Positions 1 to 7,999 of a stretch of 64,000 nt of DNA are shown here, one piece after another; positions within the stretch are counted from its first letter, which is position 1; each line of letters begins with the position of its first letter. A program made the position numbers and the translations under genes. Source of the DNA: DASVXQ01 sp046727955 (lineage in GTDB: Bacteria; Actinomycetota; CALGFH01); NCBI GenBank assembly GCA_046727955.1, contig JBKPDO010000216.1:1-64000 (forward strand). Direction: 5' to 3'. The notes below the pieces were generated by a model. It ran no database searches. It was not told where the DNA came from and saw only the letters and a program-made list of their open reading frames with translations.

Positions 1-2
1 GC

Positions 3-128
3 CCCGACCGGCTCGCCGACCGGCTCGCCGACCGGCTGGACCGCGCCGCCACCCTGGTCGACGCGGTCGGCCCCGGCGAGGCCGCCAGCCTGCTCGCCGC
101 GGGCCACGGGGGAGGGCCGGCCGGATGA
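3..128 (+). CDS. C-terminal end of an unknown protein (5' truncated by window)
   Basis: An open frame enters from the left edge and stops at TGA 126-128, overlapping the ATG of the next gene as ATGA. The visible residues are a DRLA repeat (PDRLADRLADRLDRA) followed by a short Gly/Ala-rich tail. The overlap and codon bias support a real gene in the same operon as everything down to the integrase. Its function cannot be judged from about 41 residues. Confidence 0.5.
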   Translation, partial: PDRLADRLADRLDRAATLVDAVGPGEAASLLAAGHGGGPAG

Positions 129-700
129 GCGCCCACCCGGCCGCCGACCAGCCGCCCGCGGTGGAGGTGCGCGTGCTCGACCCCGGCCAGCAGGCGCTGG
201 TGTTCACCTGGCAGGTCCGCGACGGCCACGGCCGCCTGCTCGCCCACGGCCAGGTCGCCGGCGCGCCCAACACCCCCGAGCTTGCGGGCTGGCGCTACCA
301 GGCCTTCACCGAGGCCGCCCAGGCCGCCATCACCGCCCTACGCGACCTTGAGGCCGCCGCCCGCCACGCCACGGCAGCCGACCCCGCCCCGGCCCCGCCC
401 GCGCCCCTGCGGGCACGCACGTGCGACTTCTGCGCCGCCGCCCCGGCCGCCTGGCGCTACCCCGCCCGCAGCGACCGGCTCGCCACGGTCCGGCTGGGCG
501 AGGTGCTGGTGGTCGTGCCCGGCGGGGACTGGTACGCCTGCCCCGCCTGCCACCTGCTGGTGGAGGCCGGCAGGTGGGACAGCCTGAGCGGGCGGGCGCG
601 GCTGCCACGCGACCAGGGCGCCGCGCTGTGGGCCACCTTCCGCGCCCTGCGCGCCGGCCCCGCGCTGCCGTTGGACCCGGAGGGCCGCGCCGATGGGTGA
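125..700 (+). CDS. Hypothetical protein with two CxxC motifs
   Basis: This is a 191-residue protein that I do not recognise. Residues 1-75 look like a small alpha/beta domain (VEVRVLDPGQQALVFTWQV). An Ala/Pro linker follows, then a putative zinc site made of CDFC near residue 99 and CPAC near residue 138. The start is ATG 125, overlapping the stop of the preceding gene. Its end overlaps the next start by 8 bases, so translational coupling is likely. Paired CxxC knuckles in phage and ICE operons are often nucleic-acid-binding or accessory proteins, but that is inference only. Confidence 0.6.
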   Translation: MSAHPAADQPPAVEVRVLDPGQQALVFTWQVRDGHGRLLAHGQVAGAPNTPELAGWRYQAFTEAAQAAITALRDLEAAARHATAADPAPAPPAPLRARTCDFCAAAPAAWRYPARSDRLATVRLGEVLVVVPGGDWYACPACHLLVEAGRWDSLSGRARLPRDQGAALWATFRALRAGPALPLDPEGRADG

Positions 701-1145
701 GCCCACCCTGGTGCGGCCAGCCGCAGCCAGCACCGGCATGGCGCTGGCGCCGGTCGCCTCGCTGGGGCTGGTGCTGGCCGGCTGCCCCGACTGTCGGCTG
801 CCGGTCGGCGTGGCCGGCGCCCCCGGGCTGCACGCGGCGCTGGCCGCCCACCGCTCCGCCTGCCCCAAGCGCCACCCCGTCCCGACGCAGCCCGAGGACG
901 ACGTGTGCCCCGGCTGCGGCTGCGAGGCCGAGCTGTACTTGCGCGCCAGCGGCTGGCGCTGCGGCGACTGCCTGGCCCAGGCGCTGCTGGCCGACCCCGC
1001 CATCCCAGCCACCGCCGGCCGATCCCGCGACCGCCAACCCGTGCGCGGAGCCCCCGCCGACCCCGCCCAGGTCATCGCCCACCCCGCGCATCAGCGCCGC
1101 CAGCGCCGGCGGCGCCGGCCCGCCGAACGGGCGGCGGTCGCATGA
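693..1145 (+). CDS. Hypothetical zinc-ribbon protein
   Basis: A 150-residue protein overlaps the preceding gene by 8 bases and the next ATG by ATGA. It carries CPDC near residue 31, CPGCGC near residue 73 and CGDC near residue 91. These could form two zinc knuckles or ribbons with the intervening His residues. The C-terminal quarter is very basic, with an Arg-rich run (RRQRRRRR), which suggests DNA or RNA binding. Its position directly upstream of the dpdA-like gene makes an accessory role in DNA modification possible. I do not recognise the family. Confidence 0.6.
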   Translation: MGEPTLVRPAAASTGMALAPVASLGLVLAGCPDCRLPVGVAGAPGLHAALAAHRSACPKRHPVPTQPEDDVCPGCGCEAELYLRASGWRCGDCLAQALLADPAIPATAGRSRDRQPVRGAPADPAQVIAHPAHQRRQRRRRRPAERAAVA

Positions 1146-1441
1146 ACAGCGCCGGCTTCCTGCTCGGCACCCACCAGCCCGGCTGGCTCGGCCGCCTGGA
1201 CGTGCCGCTGCTGGTCAGCGTCCGCGCGATGCGCTCGGCGCGCACCGGGCGGCTGTCCACGCGGCGGCTGGTCTGGCGGGCACGCGCGCCGTGGGCGCTT
1301 GACTCCGGCGGGTTCAAGGAACTGGACCTGCACGGCCGCTGGAGGATCAGCCCCCAGCAGTACGCCGAGGAAGTCGCCCGCTGCGTTGCTGAGGTCGGCA
1401 ACCTCGCGTGGGCGGCGCCGCAGGACTGGATGTGCGAGCCC
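1142..1441 (+). CDS. dpdA-like fragment A (N-terminal 100 residues)
   Basis: This covers residues 1-100, from LGTHQPGWLGRLDVPLLVS through ALDSGGFKEL to PQDWMCEP. It begins at ATG 1142, overlapping the previous TGA. Conservation stops abruptly after the CCC codon at 1439-1441, where insert 1 begins. The frame stays open into the insert, but that stretch is antisense to the insert's own gene, so I do not count it as coding. Confidence 0.8.
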
Positions 1442-3814
1442 GTCATTATCTCGAGGCCGGGAGCGCAGCCAGGCTGGGACCACGGCGTTCTCGTCGTGGA
1501 CATGGTCACGTCGCAGCGCGGCCCCTGCCCGTGCTCGGCCAGCCTCGCAAGCCACCAGTGGATGGGCGGGTCAGCGCTTAACGCGACCGCGGATCGACAG
1601 CAGCCCAAGACCGAGCAGGACAGGACCGACGAAGCGCAAGCTCGCCTGGATGAGCCGGCCCTCGTAGGTCAACGCCTGCTCAGAGCTGCGGAATACCGCG
1701 CCCTCCACGGCGACCAGCGCGGCCGTGCCCAACCGGTCGGGGAACGGCCGTTCGGCGGCCATCACGGGCGCCGCATTGGTGTCGAACTGGCTGCGCTGCT
1801 GTGGCGGCATCCCTGTGACCGTGGCGCTCAGCGGAGTTGCCGGCGGCGCGGGCGGGAAGCCGACCACGGCGAGCAGGACGGTCGCCACCGCCAGCAGCCC
1901 AAGCAGCCAGCCAAACGCCCGGCTGGCCCGCAGCCCATACCCTGCGACCAGCCAGTACAGCCACAGCACCACGCGCTCGGGCCAGGGTGCGGTCCGGTCG
2001 TGGCGGCGCATCTCCATCTCGCCGTAGTAGAAGTCGGCCGCGCCGGGTTCATCCTTGGAGTCTTCGCGGCCCTTGCGCAGCGCCCGGTACAGCAGGGCGA
2101 TGTCGGCCGACCGCAGCGCGCGTTCCTGCCCGGCCAGGCCCTGCACTCGACAGGACCGTGGGTACCAGCCGGCATGCTTGGCTTGGGCGCGTCGCCAGCG
2201 GTGCTCTTCGGCCAGGGTTCGTCGGCGTGTCCAGCGCCACAGCGGCGGCACCGCCCAGCCCGCACGCACACCGGCCGGCTGGTCGGCCAGGTCGATGGTG
2301 GCCTCCAGGCGGAGCTGGTCGAGGTTGTGCGCGCCGCTGAATCGGCAGGCGCGCAGGTCGACGTTGGACAGGACCAGGTTGCGGACATCGCTGCCCCGCA
2401 GCGACAGCACCCGCGGTCGCTCGGTGCGCCAGCACCGCTCGACCCTCGGTCGAAGCGCGTCCTCGTCCAGCCCTGGGAACGGGCCGACGCCAACAAGCAC
2501 CGAGGGCTGGCCGAAGTCCACCCCATCCAACCGGACCTCGGCCCAGTGCACGTTCAGCGCAGCGCCATAGGGCAGTCTCGCCCCACGGCAGTCGAGCCGG
2601 TCCGCACTGATCGCAAGCTCGCAGCCTTGCCCGAAGGTAGCTTGGTCAAGAATGAGTCGGCCGCCACCGAGGAGCGGACCGAAGCGAGCCCAGTCCCCGA
2701 ACGTCGCGCCGCCGAAGCTGGCCTCGTCTCCGAAAGTCGCGTCGTCAAACCGGGCCCAGTTTCCGAAGGTCGCGTTGCCGAAGCTGGCCCAGTCCCCCAG
2801 CGTCGCGTTGTGGAACCGGGCCCGGTTCCCGAAGGTCGCGTCATCGAAGCTGGCCCAGTCGCCGAAGGTTGCGCCGTCGAAGCGGGCCTCGCCCCTGAAC
2901 GTTGCGTCGTCGAAGCTGGCCTGGTCCGCGAAGGTCGCGTCGTCGAAGCTGGCCCAGTCCCCGAAGGTCGCGCGGCCGAACCTGGCGCCCTCCCCGAAGG
3001 TCGCACCGCCGAACATGGTCCCGCGCCCGAAGGTCGCCTCCTCGAAGCTGGCCGAGTTCCCGAACGTCGCGTTGCCGAAGCTGGCCTCATCTCCGAAGGC
3101 CGCGCGGCCGAACCTGGCGTCGCCCGCGAACGCCGCGCCGCCGAACCGAGCCCCGTTCCCGAACGTCGCGTTGCCGAAGCTGACCTCGTCCCCGAAGGTC
3201 GCGCGGCCGAACCTGGCGCCGCTCCCGAAGGTCGCGTCGTCGAAGCTGGCCCACTCTCCGAAGGTCGCGTCGTCGAACCTGGCGCCGTCCCCGAAGGCCG
3301 CGCGGTCGAAGCTGACCTTGTCCCCAAAGGTGGCGCGATCGAACCGGACCTTGTTGAACCGAGGCCGATCAGGCTGCTGCTCATCGCGCGGGGCGGCCGC
3401 ACGAATACGGTCGAGCAGTGTGGCGCCGATGGGGACGCCGCGGGCGTCGATGGTGCCCTCGTTGCCAAGCCGCTTCAACTCCGCGTCGAGATCCTCCTCG
3501 TCTGCGTGCGCGAGGCACTTGCCGCCCTTGTCCAGACGAATCCCGATGCACTCGTCTTCGCTGCACGTCGGCCAGCCGACGCCCTCGTCCCCGCCCATGC
3601 CACCCCCTCAGCCCTAGTGCAGAAAGCCTCGCACCATTCACGGCGATCAAGAAAGTCCTCCACGAACACTTGGGCCGAAGACCGTGCCACCCGAGCACCT
3701 GCCCGCCGCCGCTTCCTGGACCGGCCCGAGATAACTGCTTCACCACGTGGCTTCGACGCCTTCGGACGCTCCTGCTGGACGTGGTGGAAGCAGTCCGACC
3801 ACCCCCAGATAACC
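1442..3814 (+). mobile_element. Insert 1 in dpdA-like gene (about 2.37 kb, pentapeptide-repeat cargo)
   Basis: The insert separates MCEP from SMLARTGL of the dpdA-like protein. Near its ends are short inverted repeats, TTATCTCGAGG at 1446-1456 and CCCCCAGATAA at 3802-3812 (9 of 11 positions match). A CC dinucleotide occurs at both host junctions (1440-1441 and 3813-3814). The length is 2,373 bp, a multiple of 3. The only clear gene is the minus-strand pentapeptide-repeat protein and there is no recombinase, so the insert would need enzymes in trans. The exact ends are inferred from rejoining the host frame and could be off by a few bases. Confidence 0.6.
1571..3598 (-). CDS. Pentapeptide-repeat membrane protein with N-terminal Cys/His motif
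   Basis: This 675-residue protein starts at ATG 3598. Near residues 12-31 is a C-x4-C...C-x2-H motif (CSEDECIGI, CLAH), often seen at the start of actinobacterial pentapeptide proteins. Residues 85-315 hold more than 20 clean A-x-F-x-x repeats (ASFDDATFG type) expected to form a right-handed quadrilateral beta-helix. A charged region follows, then two C-terminal hydrophobic segments (WLLGLLAVATVLLAVVGF and LRFVGPVLLGLGLLSI), so the protein is probably membrane anchored. Some pentapeptide proteins mimic DNA and shield gyrase, but with this architecture a signalling or scaffold role is equally possible. It is the sole cargo of insert 1. The 5' region 3599-3814 has no convincing gene. Confidence 0.85.
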   Translation of the reverse strand: MGGDEGVGWPTCSEDECIGIRLDKGGKCLAHADEEDLDAELKRLGNEGTIDARGVPIGATLLDRIRAAAPRDEQQPDRPRFNKVRFDRATFGDKVSFDRAAFGDGARFDDATFGEWASFDDATFGSGARFGRATFGDEVSFGNATFGNGARFGGAAFAGDARFGRAAFGDEASFGNATFGNSASFEEATFGRGTMFGGATFGEGARFGRATFGDWASFDDATFADQASFDDATFRGEARFDGATFGDWASFDDATFGNRARFHNATLGDWASFGNATFGNWARFDDATFGDEASFGGATFGDWARFGPLLGGGRLILDQATFGQGCELAISADRLDCRGARLPYGAALNVHWAEVRLDGVDFGQPSVLVGVGPFPGLDEDALRPRVERCWRTERPRVLSLRGSDVRNLVLSNVDLRACRFSGAHNLDQLRLEATIDLADQPAGVRAGWAVPPLWRWTRRRTLAEEHRWRRAQAKHAGWYPRSCRVQGLAGQERALRSADIALLYRALRKGREDSKDEPGAADFYYGEMEMRRHDRTAPWPERVVLWLYWLVAGYGLRASRAFGWLLGLLAVATVLLAVVGFPPAPPATPLSATVTGMPPQQRSQFDTNAAPVMAAERPFPDRLGTAALVAVEGAVFRSSEQALTYEGRLIQASLRFVGPVLLGLGLLSIRGRVKR

Positions 3815-3950
3815 TCGATGCTCGCCCGCACCGGCCTACAGGTCGCCGAGCATCAGGCCCGCACCGTCGACAACTACTGCACCCTGCGCCAGCTCGCCCC
3901 CGGGCTGCCGTTCCTGCCGGTCGTGCAGGGCTGGCGGCTGGGCGACTACC
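3815..3950 (+). CDS. dpdA-like fragment B (residues about 101-146)
   Basis: The frame encodes SMLARTGLQVAEHQARTVDNY and then LPFLPVVQGWRLGDYL. This is a conserved middle block of DpdA/TGT-like proteins (TGL..AEHQ..T..NY, then VLQGW). It is flanked on the left by insert 1 and on the right by insert 2. The last complete codon is TAC (GDY). The Leu codon is completed by TG at 9305-9306 after insert 2. Confidence 0.8.
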
Positions 3951-3962
3951 TTCTCCGGACTA
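3951..3962 (+). repeat. Left inverted repeat of insert 2
   Basis: TTCTCCGGACTA pairs with TAGTCCGGTCAA at 9288-9299, with 10 of 12 positions matching and eight contiguous. It lies immediately inside the ACC host core. Confidence 0.6.
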
Positions 3963-4009
3963 CGACGGCGGATCATCGCGGACTTCGTCCGCCATGGTTT
4001 CCGGGTGGC

Positions 4010-5242
4010 TCATGCGGTCTGGGGCGTGCCGCCGTCTGGCTCGATGCCGTGCTGACGCAGCAGACCCTGCAGGCGCTCGACCTGCTGGTGCAGCCGCCGG
4101 TTCTCCTCGACCACCGCGTGGATGTCCACGGCAACCGTCCACATCTGCTCCACCTGCTCCCGCTGCGCCCGCCGGTCGAGCAACTGCTTCTCGGCCACGC
4201 GCAGCGCGGCGGCGGTATCGAACTCCTGCGCGGCGATCGCCGCGTCCTTTGCCCGCCGCACATCGGCAAGCTGCTGGTCGTAGTAGCCAAGGTCGGACGG
4301 GCCGCTTGGCAGTTCGCGCCCGTCGCGCGGCCCCGGCGTGCCGTCGGCCAGCAGATGCAGGACCTGCTTGCGCAGCCGGGCGTGGCTGGCGCCGAGCTTG
4401 ACCAGCACCTGCGCGGCGACGCCCTCGCCCTCGCGGAGCAGCCCGAGCAGGAGGTGCTCGGTGCCGACGTAGTTGTGGCCCAGCTGCAACGCCTCACGCA
4501 GGCTCAGGTCCAGGACCTTCTTGGCCCTGGGCGTGAACGGGATGTGTCCACTCGGTGCCGACTCCCCGCGGCCGATGATCTCCTCCACCTGGGCGCGCAC
4601 GGCCTGCAGGGAGATGCCGGACGACGCCAGCGCCTTGGCGGCGACGCCGTCACCCTCACGAATGAGGCCGAGCAGGAGGTGCTCGGTGCCGACGTAGTTG
4701 TGGTTGAGGCGCCGGGCTTCGTCCTGGACCAACACCATGACCCGTCGCGCTCGGTCGGTGAACCGCGCGAACCGGTCTTTGGGCTGGGCGGGTCGCTGGG
4801 CGGATCGCTTGCGGCCGGGCAGCCAGCGTCGCATCGCTACCTCCTTAGCGCAGGGGTCGGTGTCGTCATGGGGACGCAGCCGGGGCGTCAGCCAGTCCGC
4901 CAGGTCCGCCGGCCCGAGCGTGCCCGCGGCCAGCTCGGCGACCACTGCGCTGGCGGTCTCGGGTGGGTCCAGGTCGGCCTGCCAGCCGTTGAGCGCCAAG
5001 AACTGCAGCGTGGCCACCAGCGCGAGCTGCTGGTTGGCGCGCCGGAACGGGTGGTGGCGCACCAGGGCGTGCAGCAGGACGGCGGCCTGGCTGGCGGGGT
5101 CGTCTGGGGCGTGCTGGGGTGGCGTGGCGGCCAGCGCGGCCTCGGCGGCCTCCAGGTCGACCAGGTCGAGCGCGGCGGCGCTGTCCACCTGGAGCGCCCG
5201 GCCGGCGATGACGACCAGGTCGGCCAGCTGGAGGGTGATCAC
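4010..5242 (-). CDS. Fic/Doc-like toxin fused to ClpC N-domain repeats and UVR motif
   Basis: The 410-residue frame begins with GTG 5242, overlapping the RHH stop (GTGA). Residues 1-135 resemble a Doc domain: HHPFRRANQQLAL matches the Fic core HPFxxxN, although the final Arg of HxFx(D/E)GNGRxxR is not conserved. After about residue 150 come two Clp_N repeats (HNYVGTEHLLLGL occurs twice), then a UVR-like segment (AAQEFDTAAALRVAEKQL) and a coiled coil. ClpC N-domains bind adaptors and phospho-Arg substrates. A strong AAGGAGG (4846-4840) sits 5 bases before in-frame ATG 4834, so the Clp_N/UVR part (274 residues) may also be made alone. The Doc half pairs with the RHH gene as toxin and antitoxin. 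Whether the two halves form one polypeptide is open. Confidence 0.75.
   Translation of the reverse strand: MITLQLADLVVIAGRALQVDSAAALDLVDLEAAEAALAATPPQHAPDDPASQAAVLLHALVRHHPFRRANQQLALVATLQFLALNGWQADLDPPETASAVVAELAAGTLGPADLADWLTPRLRPHDDTDPCAKEVAMRRWLPGRKRSAQRPAQPKDRFARFTDRARRVMVLVQDEARRLNHNYVGTEHLLLGLIREGDGVAAKALASSGISLQAVRAQVEEIIGRGESAPSGHIPFTPRAKKVLDLSLREALQLGHNYVGTEHLLLGLLREGEGVAAQVLVKLGASHARLRKQVLHLLADGTPGPRDGRELPSGPSDLGYYDQQLADVRRAKDAAIAAQEFDTAAALRVAEKQLLDRRAQREQVEQMWTVAVDIHAVVEENRRLHQQVERLQGLLRQHGIEPDGGTPQTA
4834..4846 (-). promoter_or_regulatory. Internal Shine-Dalgarno and ATG for a separate Clp_N/UVR protein
   Basis: On the minus strand AAGGAGG is followed by TAGCG and then ATG at 4834. 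This is far stronger than the site for the GTG start at 5242. The ATG is codon 137 of the longer frame, exactly between the Doc and Clp_N parts. It suggests two genes whose separating stop was lost, or deliberate dual initiation. Confidence 0.6.
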
Positions 5243-5478
5243 GGCTTGCCGTCCCGCAGCAGGCGCAGGATGTGCTGGTGGTGCGCGAGGTTGTCGTCCA
5301 GCAGCTTGAGGAACCGCTGGTCGCGGCGGCGCTGCTCGACCAGGGCGGCGATGGCCTCGCGGGCGACGTCGGAGATCGACCGGTCCTCGACCTGGGCGAC
5401 GGCCTGTAGCTGCTCGGCGAGGGTGGGGTCCAGGCGCAGCAGCATGTTCTTGGTCTTGTCTGGCCGCTCGGTCGTCAT
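5239..5478 (-). CDS. Ribbon-helix-helix antitoxin
   Basis: A 79-residue protein with the RHH signature: a short beta strand (NMLLRLDPTLAEQL) followed by two helices (ISDVAREAIAALVEQRR). The C-terminal helix (FLKLLDDNLAHHQHIL) likely neutralises the partner. It overlaps the downstream Doc-type frame by GTGA. RHH antitoxins dimerise and bind palindromes in their own promoter, and such repeats lie just upstream at 5480-5497. The gene sits inside insert 2, where it could act as an addiction module stabilising the insert. Confidence 0.75.
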   Translation of the reverse strand: MTTERPDKTKNMLLRLDPTLAEQLQAVAQVEDRSISDVAREAIAALVEQRRRDQRFLKLLDDNLAHHQHILRLLRDGKP

Positions 5479-5479
5479 A

Positions 5480-5497
5480 GTGATATCACGATATCAC
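5480..5497 (-). promoter_or_regulatory. Candidate RHH operator
   Basis: GTGATATCAC is a perfect 10-bp palindrome, followed at once by a second GATATCAC, giving tandem half-sites 9 bp apart. It overlaps the start region of the RHH gene, the usual place for toxin-antitoxin autorepression. It is conspicuously AT-rich in a roughly 75% GC context. Confidence 0.6.
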
Positions 5498-5500
5498 AAT

Positions 5501-5520
5501 GGCGGTTGGGCGCAACCGCC
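5501..5520. terminator. Hairpin between recombinase and antitoxin operons
   Basis: GGCGGTTG and CAACCGCC form a perfect 8-bp stem with a GGCG loop. It lies downstream of the 809-residue recombinase and upstream of the RHH promoter. It probably ends recombinase transcription or insulates the antitoxin promoter. There is no T-tract. Confidence 0.45.
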
Positions 5521-5569
5521 GCTGAGCAGCGCACAACCTTGCCGGTCGGCCACGACCGCATGCCGGCGC

Positions 5570-7999
5570 TCACTGCCGCGCCGGTCGTCTCGGCCGCCAG
5601 ATCGTCGGGGTGCCAAGAGGGACGGCGGGGGGCTGGGCCAGGAGCCTGCGCATTTGCTCGAGCTTGTGGCGGGCGGCGTCGAGGCTTGCCTGGAGCCCGT
5701 CGACTTCGCCGAGCCAGCCCCGCTCGGTGGCCTCGGCGATGCGGTCCTCGAGGTTGGTGATGATCGCGACCAGCCGCGGTTCCTGCAGCGGGTCGGGCTG
5801 CAGCATCGGGCAGCGGATGCAGGCGTGTTCGTGGCGGCAGGGGGTGCCGTAGGGGCGGGCGCAGGTGCCGAGCTCGACCTTGCGGCGGGTGAAGTGCTGC
5901 TGGAACTCGGCCCACTCGGCCGCGGTCGGCTCACGGTACTCCTCGCTGGGTCGCTGCGCGCGGCGTCGGGTGATGAATGCGCGGTAGTGGCGCAACACGT
6001 CGTCGTGGTAGACGGCCGCATACGCCTGTGTGGTGTTGAGGTCCTGGTGGCCGAGGACTTTGGCGGCGATGTGGACCGGCAGCCCGCCCGAGACGGCCTC
6101 GGTGGCGAAGATCCGGCGGAAGTCGTGGGGGGTGTAGCGCAGCGGCCGTCCGTCGGGGCCGCGCAGGCCGGCGTGGTCGATTGCCAGGTGCAGCAGCCGC
6201 AGGACGGCGGCGGCGCTCAGCACCCGCAGCTCGGGTCCGTGGCGGCGCTGGAACAGGTGCGGCAGCGGCGGCCCGGTCAGCCGCTCGTGCTGGTCATAGC
6301 GGGCCACCAGCGGGACGCCTGGCTGGCCGGCCCGCACGCGCTGCAGGACGCGGGCGAGCACGTGCGCCAGCTCGGGGGAGACGAGCAGCAGCCGCTCGGT
6401 GTCGGTCTTGGACGGCGCGACCTGCAGCAGCGGCACGACCTCGCCGCTGTCGGGCAGGCGATAGCTGGTCAGCGCGAACTGGGTCAGCTCCAGCAGCTCC
6501 TCCAGCCGCACGCCGGTGTGCCGCAGCGTCTCCACGATCGCCCAGGTCCAAAACGCCTCGTCCTCGTCCCGGGTCAGGTCCAGCGTCTGGCCGTCGGCCA
6601 GCCGACGGACGCGGAGGCGGCCGGCGCCCTGCTGGCCGCCGCGGCTGGCGTCGCTGCGGGCCTGGATGCGCTCGAAGCGGTCCCCGTCCACCTCGAACCG
6701 GCCGCCGACCGGGGCCGCCGCCGTGGCGGCAACCAGTCGCTCCAGGTAGCCAAGGCGCGCCTGGACGCTTCGCACCAGCTGGGGCAGGAGGGGGGCCAGC
6801 GTGCGGGTGCGCTGGTGCATCTGGGCGGTGCGGCGGCGCTTGTGCTTCATGGCGCCGCGCACGTCGTCCAGCCGGACCGGGCAGGGTGCCGCCCATGGCG
6901 CCCAGGAGGGGTCCTCCAGCGCCCACTGCGCCAGGTCCAGGTAGAAGGCGCGGACGGCGAACAGCACACCGTAGGGGTCGGTCCGGGTCTGGCCTTTGAC
7001 CTCGGGGCGTCGCTTGTGGGCCGCGCGTTGCTTCCACGCCTGGGCGACCTCGGCGGGCAGGTGCAGCGAGCAGATGCCCGGATGGTGGCTCTCCAAGTCC
7101 TTCCAAAACGACCCGACCAGCCGGCCGACCAGGCCGGTCAGGGAGCTGTAGTCCAGCACGGTGGCCCGCTCGGACAGATAGCGCACCAGCACGTCCCGGA
7201 CCGGGCGGCAGGCCAGCCCGTAGGCGTCGACCAGCTCGCCGACGGGGCGCTGGCCGGGCAGCCGCGCGGCCCGCAGGCTCGGCGTGCCGGCCGGCAGCAC
7301 GCCAAGGTCGCGGAGCAGCTCCCACGCCAGCGTGATCGCGTCGGCCTGGCGGCCAAGCGCCCGCAGGGTGGCGTGATAGTCCAGCAGGTCAGCGGCGGTA
7401 AGCTGCCGGGGCCCGCGGCCGGTGTGCAGCATCACCCGGCTGAGATGATTCAACGCGTCCAGCTGGTGGCGCTGCCGGTGCCCGGCCGTCTGGTAGTGCG
7501 CCAGCGCTTGGGCGAAGAACTCGGGGTCGGCCAGCTGCCGGACATGCTCGTAGGTCGCCTTCAGGCGGCAGGCGAACAGCCAGGCATAGCCGGGCCGCAG
7601 GACCCCAAGGCACAGCAGCGTGCTCATGGCCACGACCATCGTCCTGCGCGCCACCGTGGCGGTGACCGGGGCGCTGGCCTGCAGGGCCGCCACCGGCGCA
7701 GCCACCCAGGAGGCGCCCAGCGGCTCGCTGCCGCTGGCGATCCAGCGCTGCTGCCAGGTCGCCCCCGGCCAGCGCTCCAGCCAGCCCAGCAGCCGATCGG
7801 TCGCCGAGCGTCGCAGCGCGCGCTTGTCGGGGTCTTGGGAGCCGACCGGCAGCCGGTGGGCCAGCTCGGCCAGGCTCGCGCGGTCCAGCGTGCTCTCCGG
7901 CCACCCGTCAGCGGCGTCCACGGCCGACGGCGGGGAGGTGCGTGGAGATGCTGAGGACGGCAACGACCGTGGGCGCTGGGTGTCGGCCAGGGTGGTCAC
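5570..7999 (-). CDS. Large tyrosine recombinase (TnpB-like of Tn554-type pairs)
   Basis: An 809-residue protein starts at GTG 7999, overlapping the stop of the upstream recombinase. The catalytic domain is in the second half: Arg in HTGVRLEELLEL, the HxxR box in YTPHDFRRIF, and LGHQDLNTTQAYAAVY with its His and nucleophilic Tyr. A Cys/His cluster follows (GTCARPYGTPCRHEHACIRC), as in TnpB-type recombinases, then a C-terminal coiled coil. The long N-terminal half should bind the arm or core DNA. It is expected to act with the 424-residue partner on the ends of insert 2. All catalytic residues appear intact. Confidence 0.85.
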   Translation of the reverse strand: MTTLADTQRPRSLPSSASPRTSPPSAVDAADGWPESTLDRASLAELAHRLPVGSQDPDKRALRRSATDRLLGWLERWPGATWQQRWIASGSEPLGASWVAAPVAALQASAPVTATVARRTMVVAMSTLLCLGVLRPGYAWLFACRLKATYEHVRQLADPEFFAQALAHYQTAGHRQRHQLDALNHLSRVMLHTGRGPRQLTAADLLDYHATLRALGRQADAITLAWELLRDLGVLPAGTPSLRAARLPGQRPVGELVDAYGLACRPVRDVLVRYLSERATVLDYSSLTGLVGRLVGSFWKDLESHHPGICSLHLPAEVAQAWKQRAAHKRRPEVKGQTRTDPYGVLFAVRAFYLDLAQWALEDPSWAPWAAPCPVRLDDVRGAMKHKRRRTAQMHQRTRTLAPLLPQLVRSVQARLGYLERLVAATAAAPVGGRFEVDGDRFERIQARSDASRGGQQGAGRLRVRRLADGQTLDLTRDEDEAFWTWAIVETLRHTGVRLEELLELTQFALTSYRLPDSGEVVPLLQVAPSKTDTERLLLVSPELAHVLARVLQRVRAGQPGVPLVARYDQHERLTGPPLPHLFQRRHGPELRVLSAAAVLRLLHLAIDHAGLRGPDGRPLRYTPHDFRRIFATEAVSGGLPVHIAAKVLGHQDLNTTQAYAAVYHDDVLRHYRAFITRRRAQRPSEEYREPTAAEWAEFQQHFTRRKVELGTCARPYGTPCRHEHACIRCPMLQPDPLQEPRLVAIITNLEDRIAEATERGWLGEVDGLQASLDAARHKLEQMRRLLAQPPAVPLGTPTIWRPRRPARQ

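Noticed and set aside
2640..3340. Repetitive VPEGRVVEAGP-like protein on the plus strand
   Set aside because: It is the mirror of the pentapeptide-repeat coding sequence on the minus strand.
905..7954. Very long plus-strand open frame spanning inserts 1 and 2
   Set aside because: Only the dpdA-like pieces in it carry conserved motifs. The rest is antisense to the pentapeptide, Doc-ClpN and recombinase genes and is open because of GC content.
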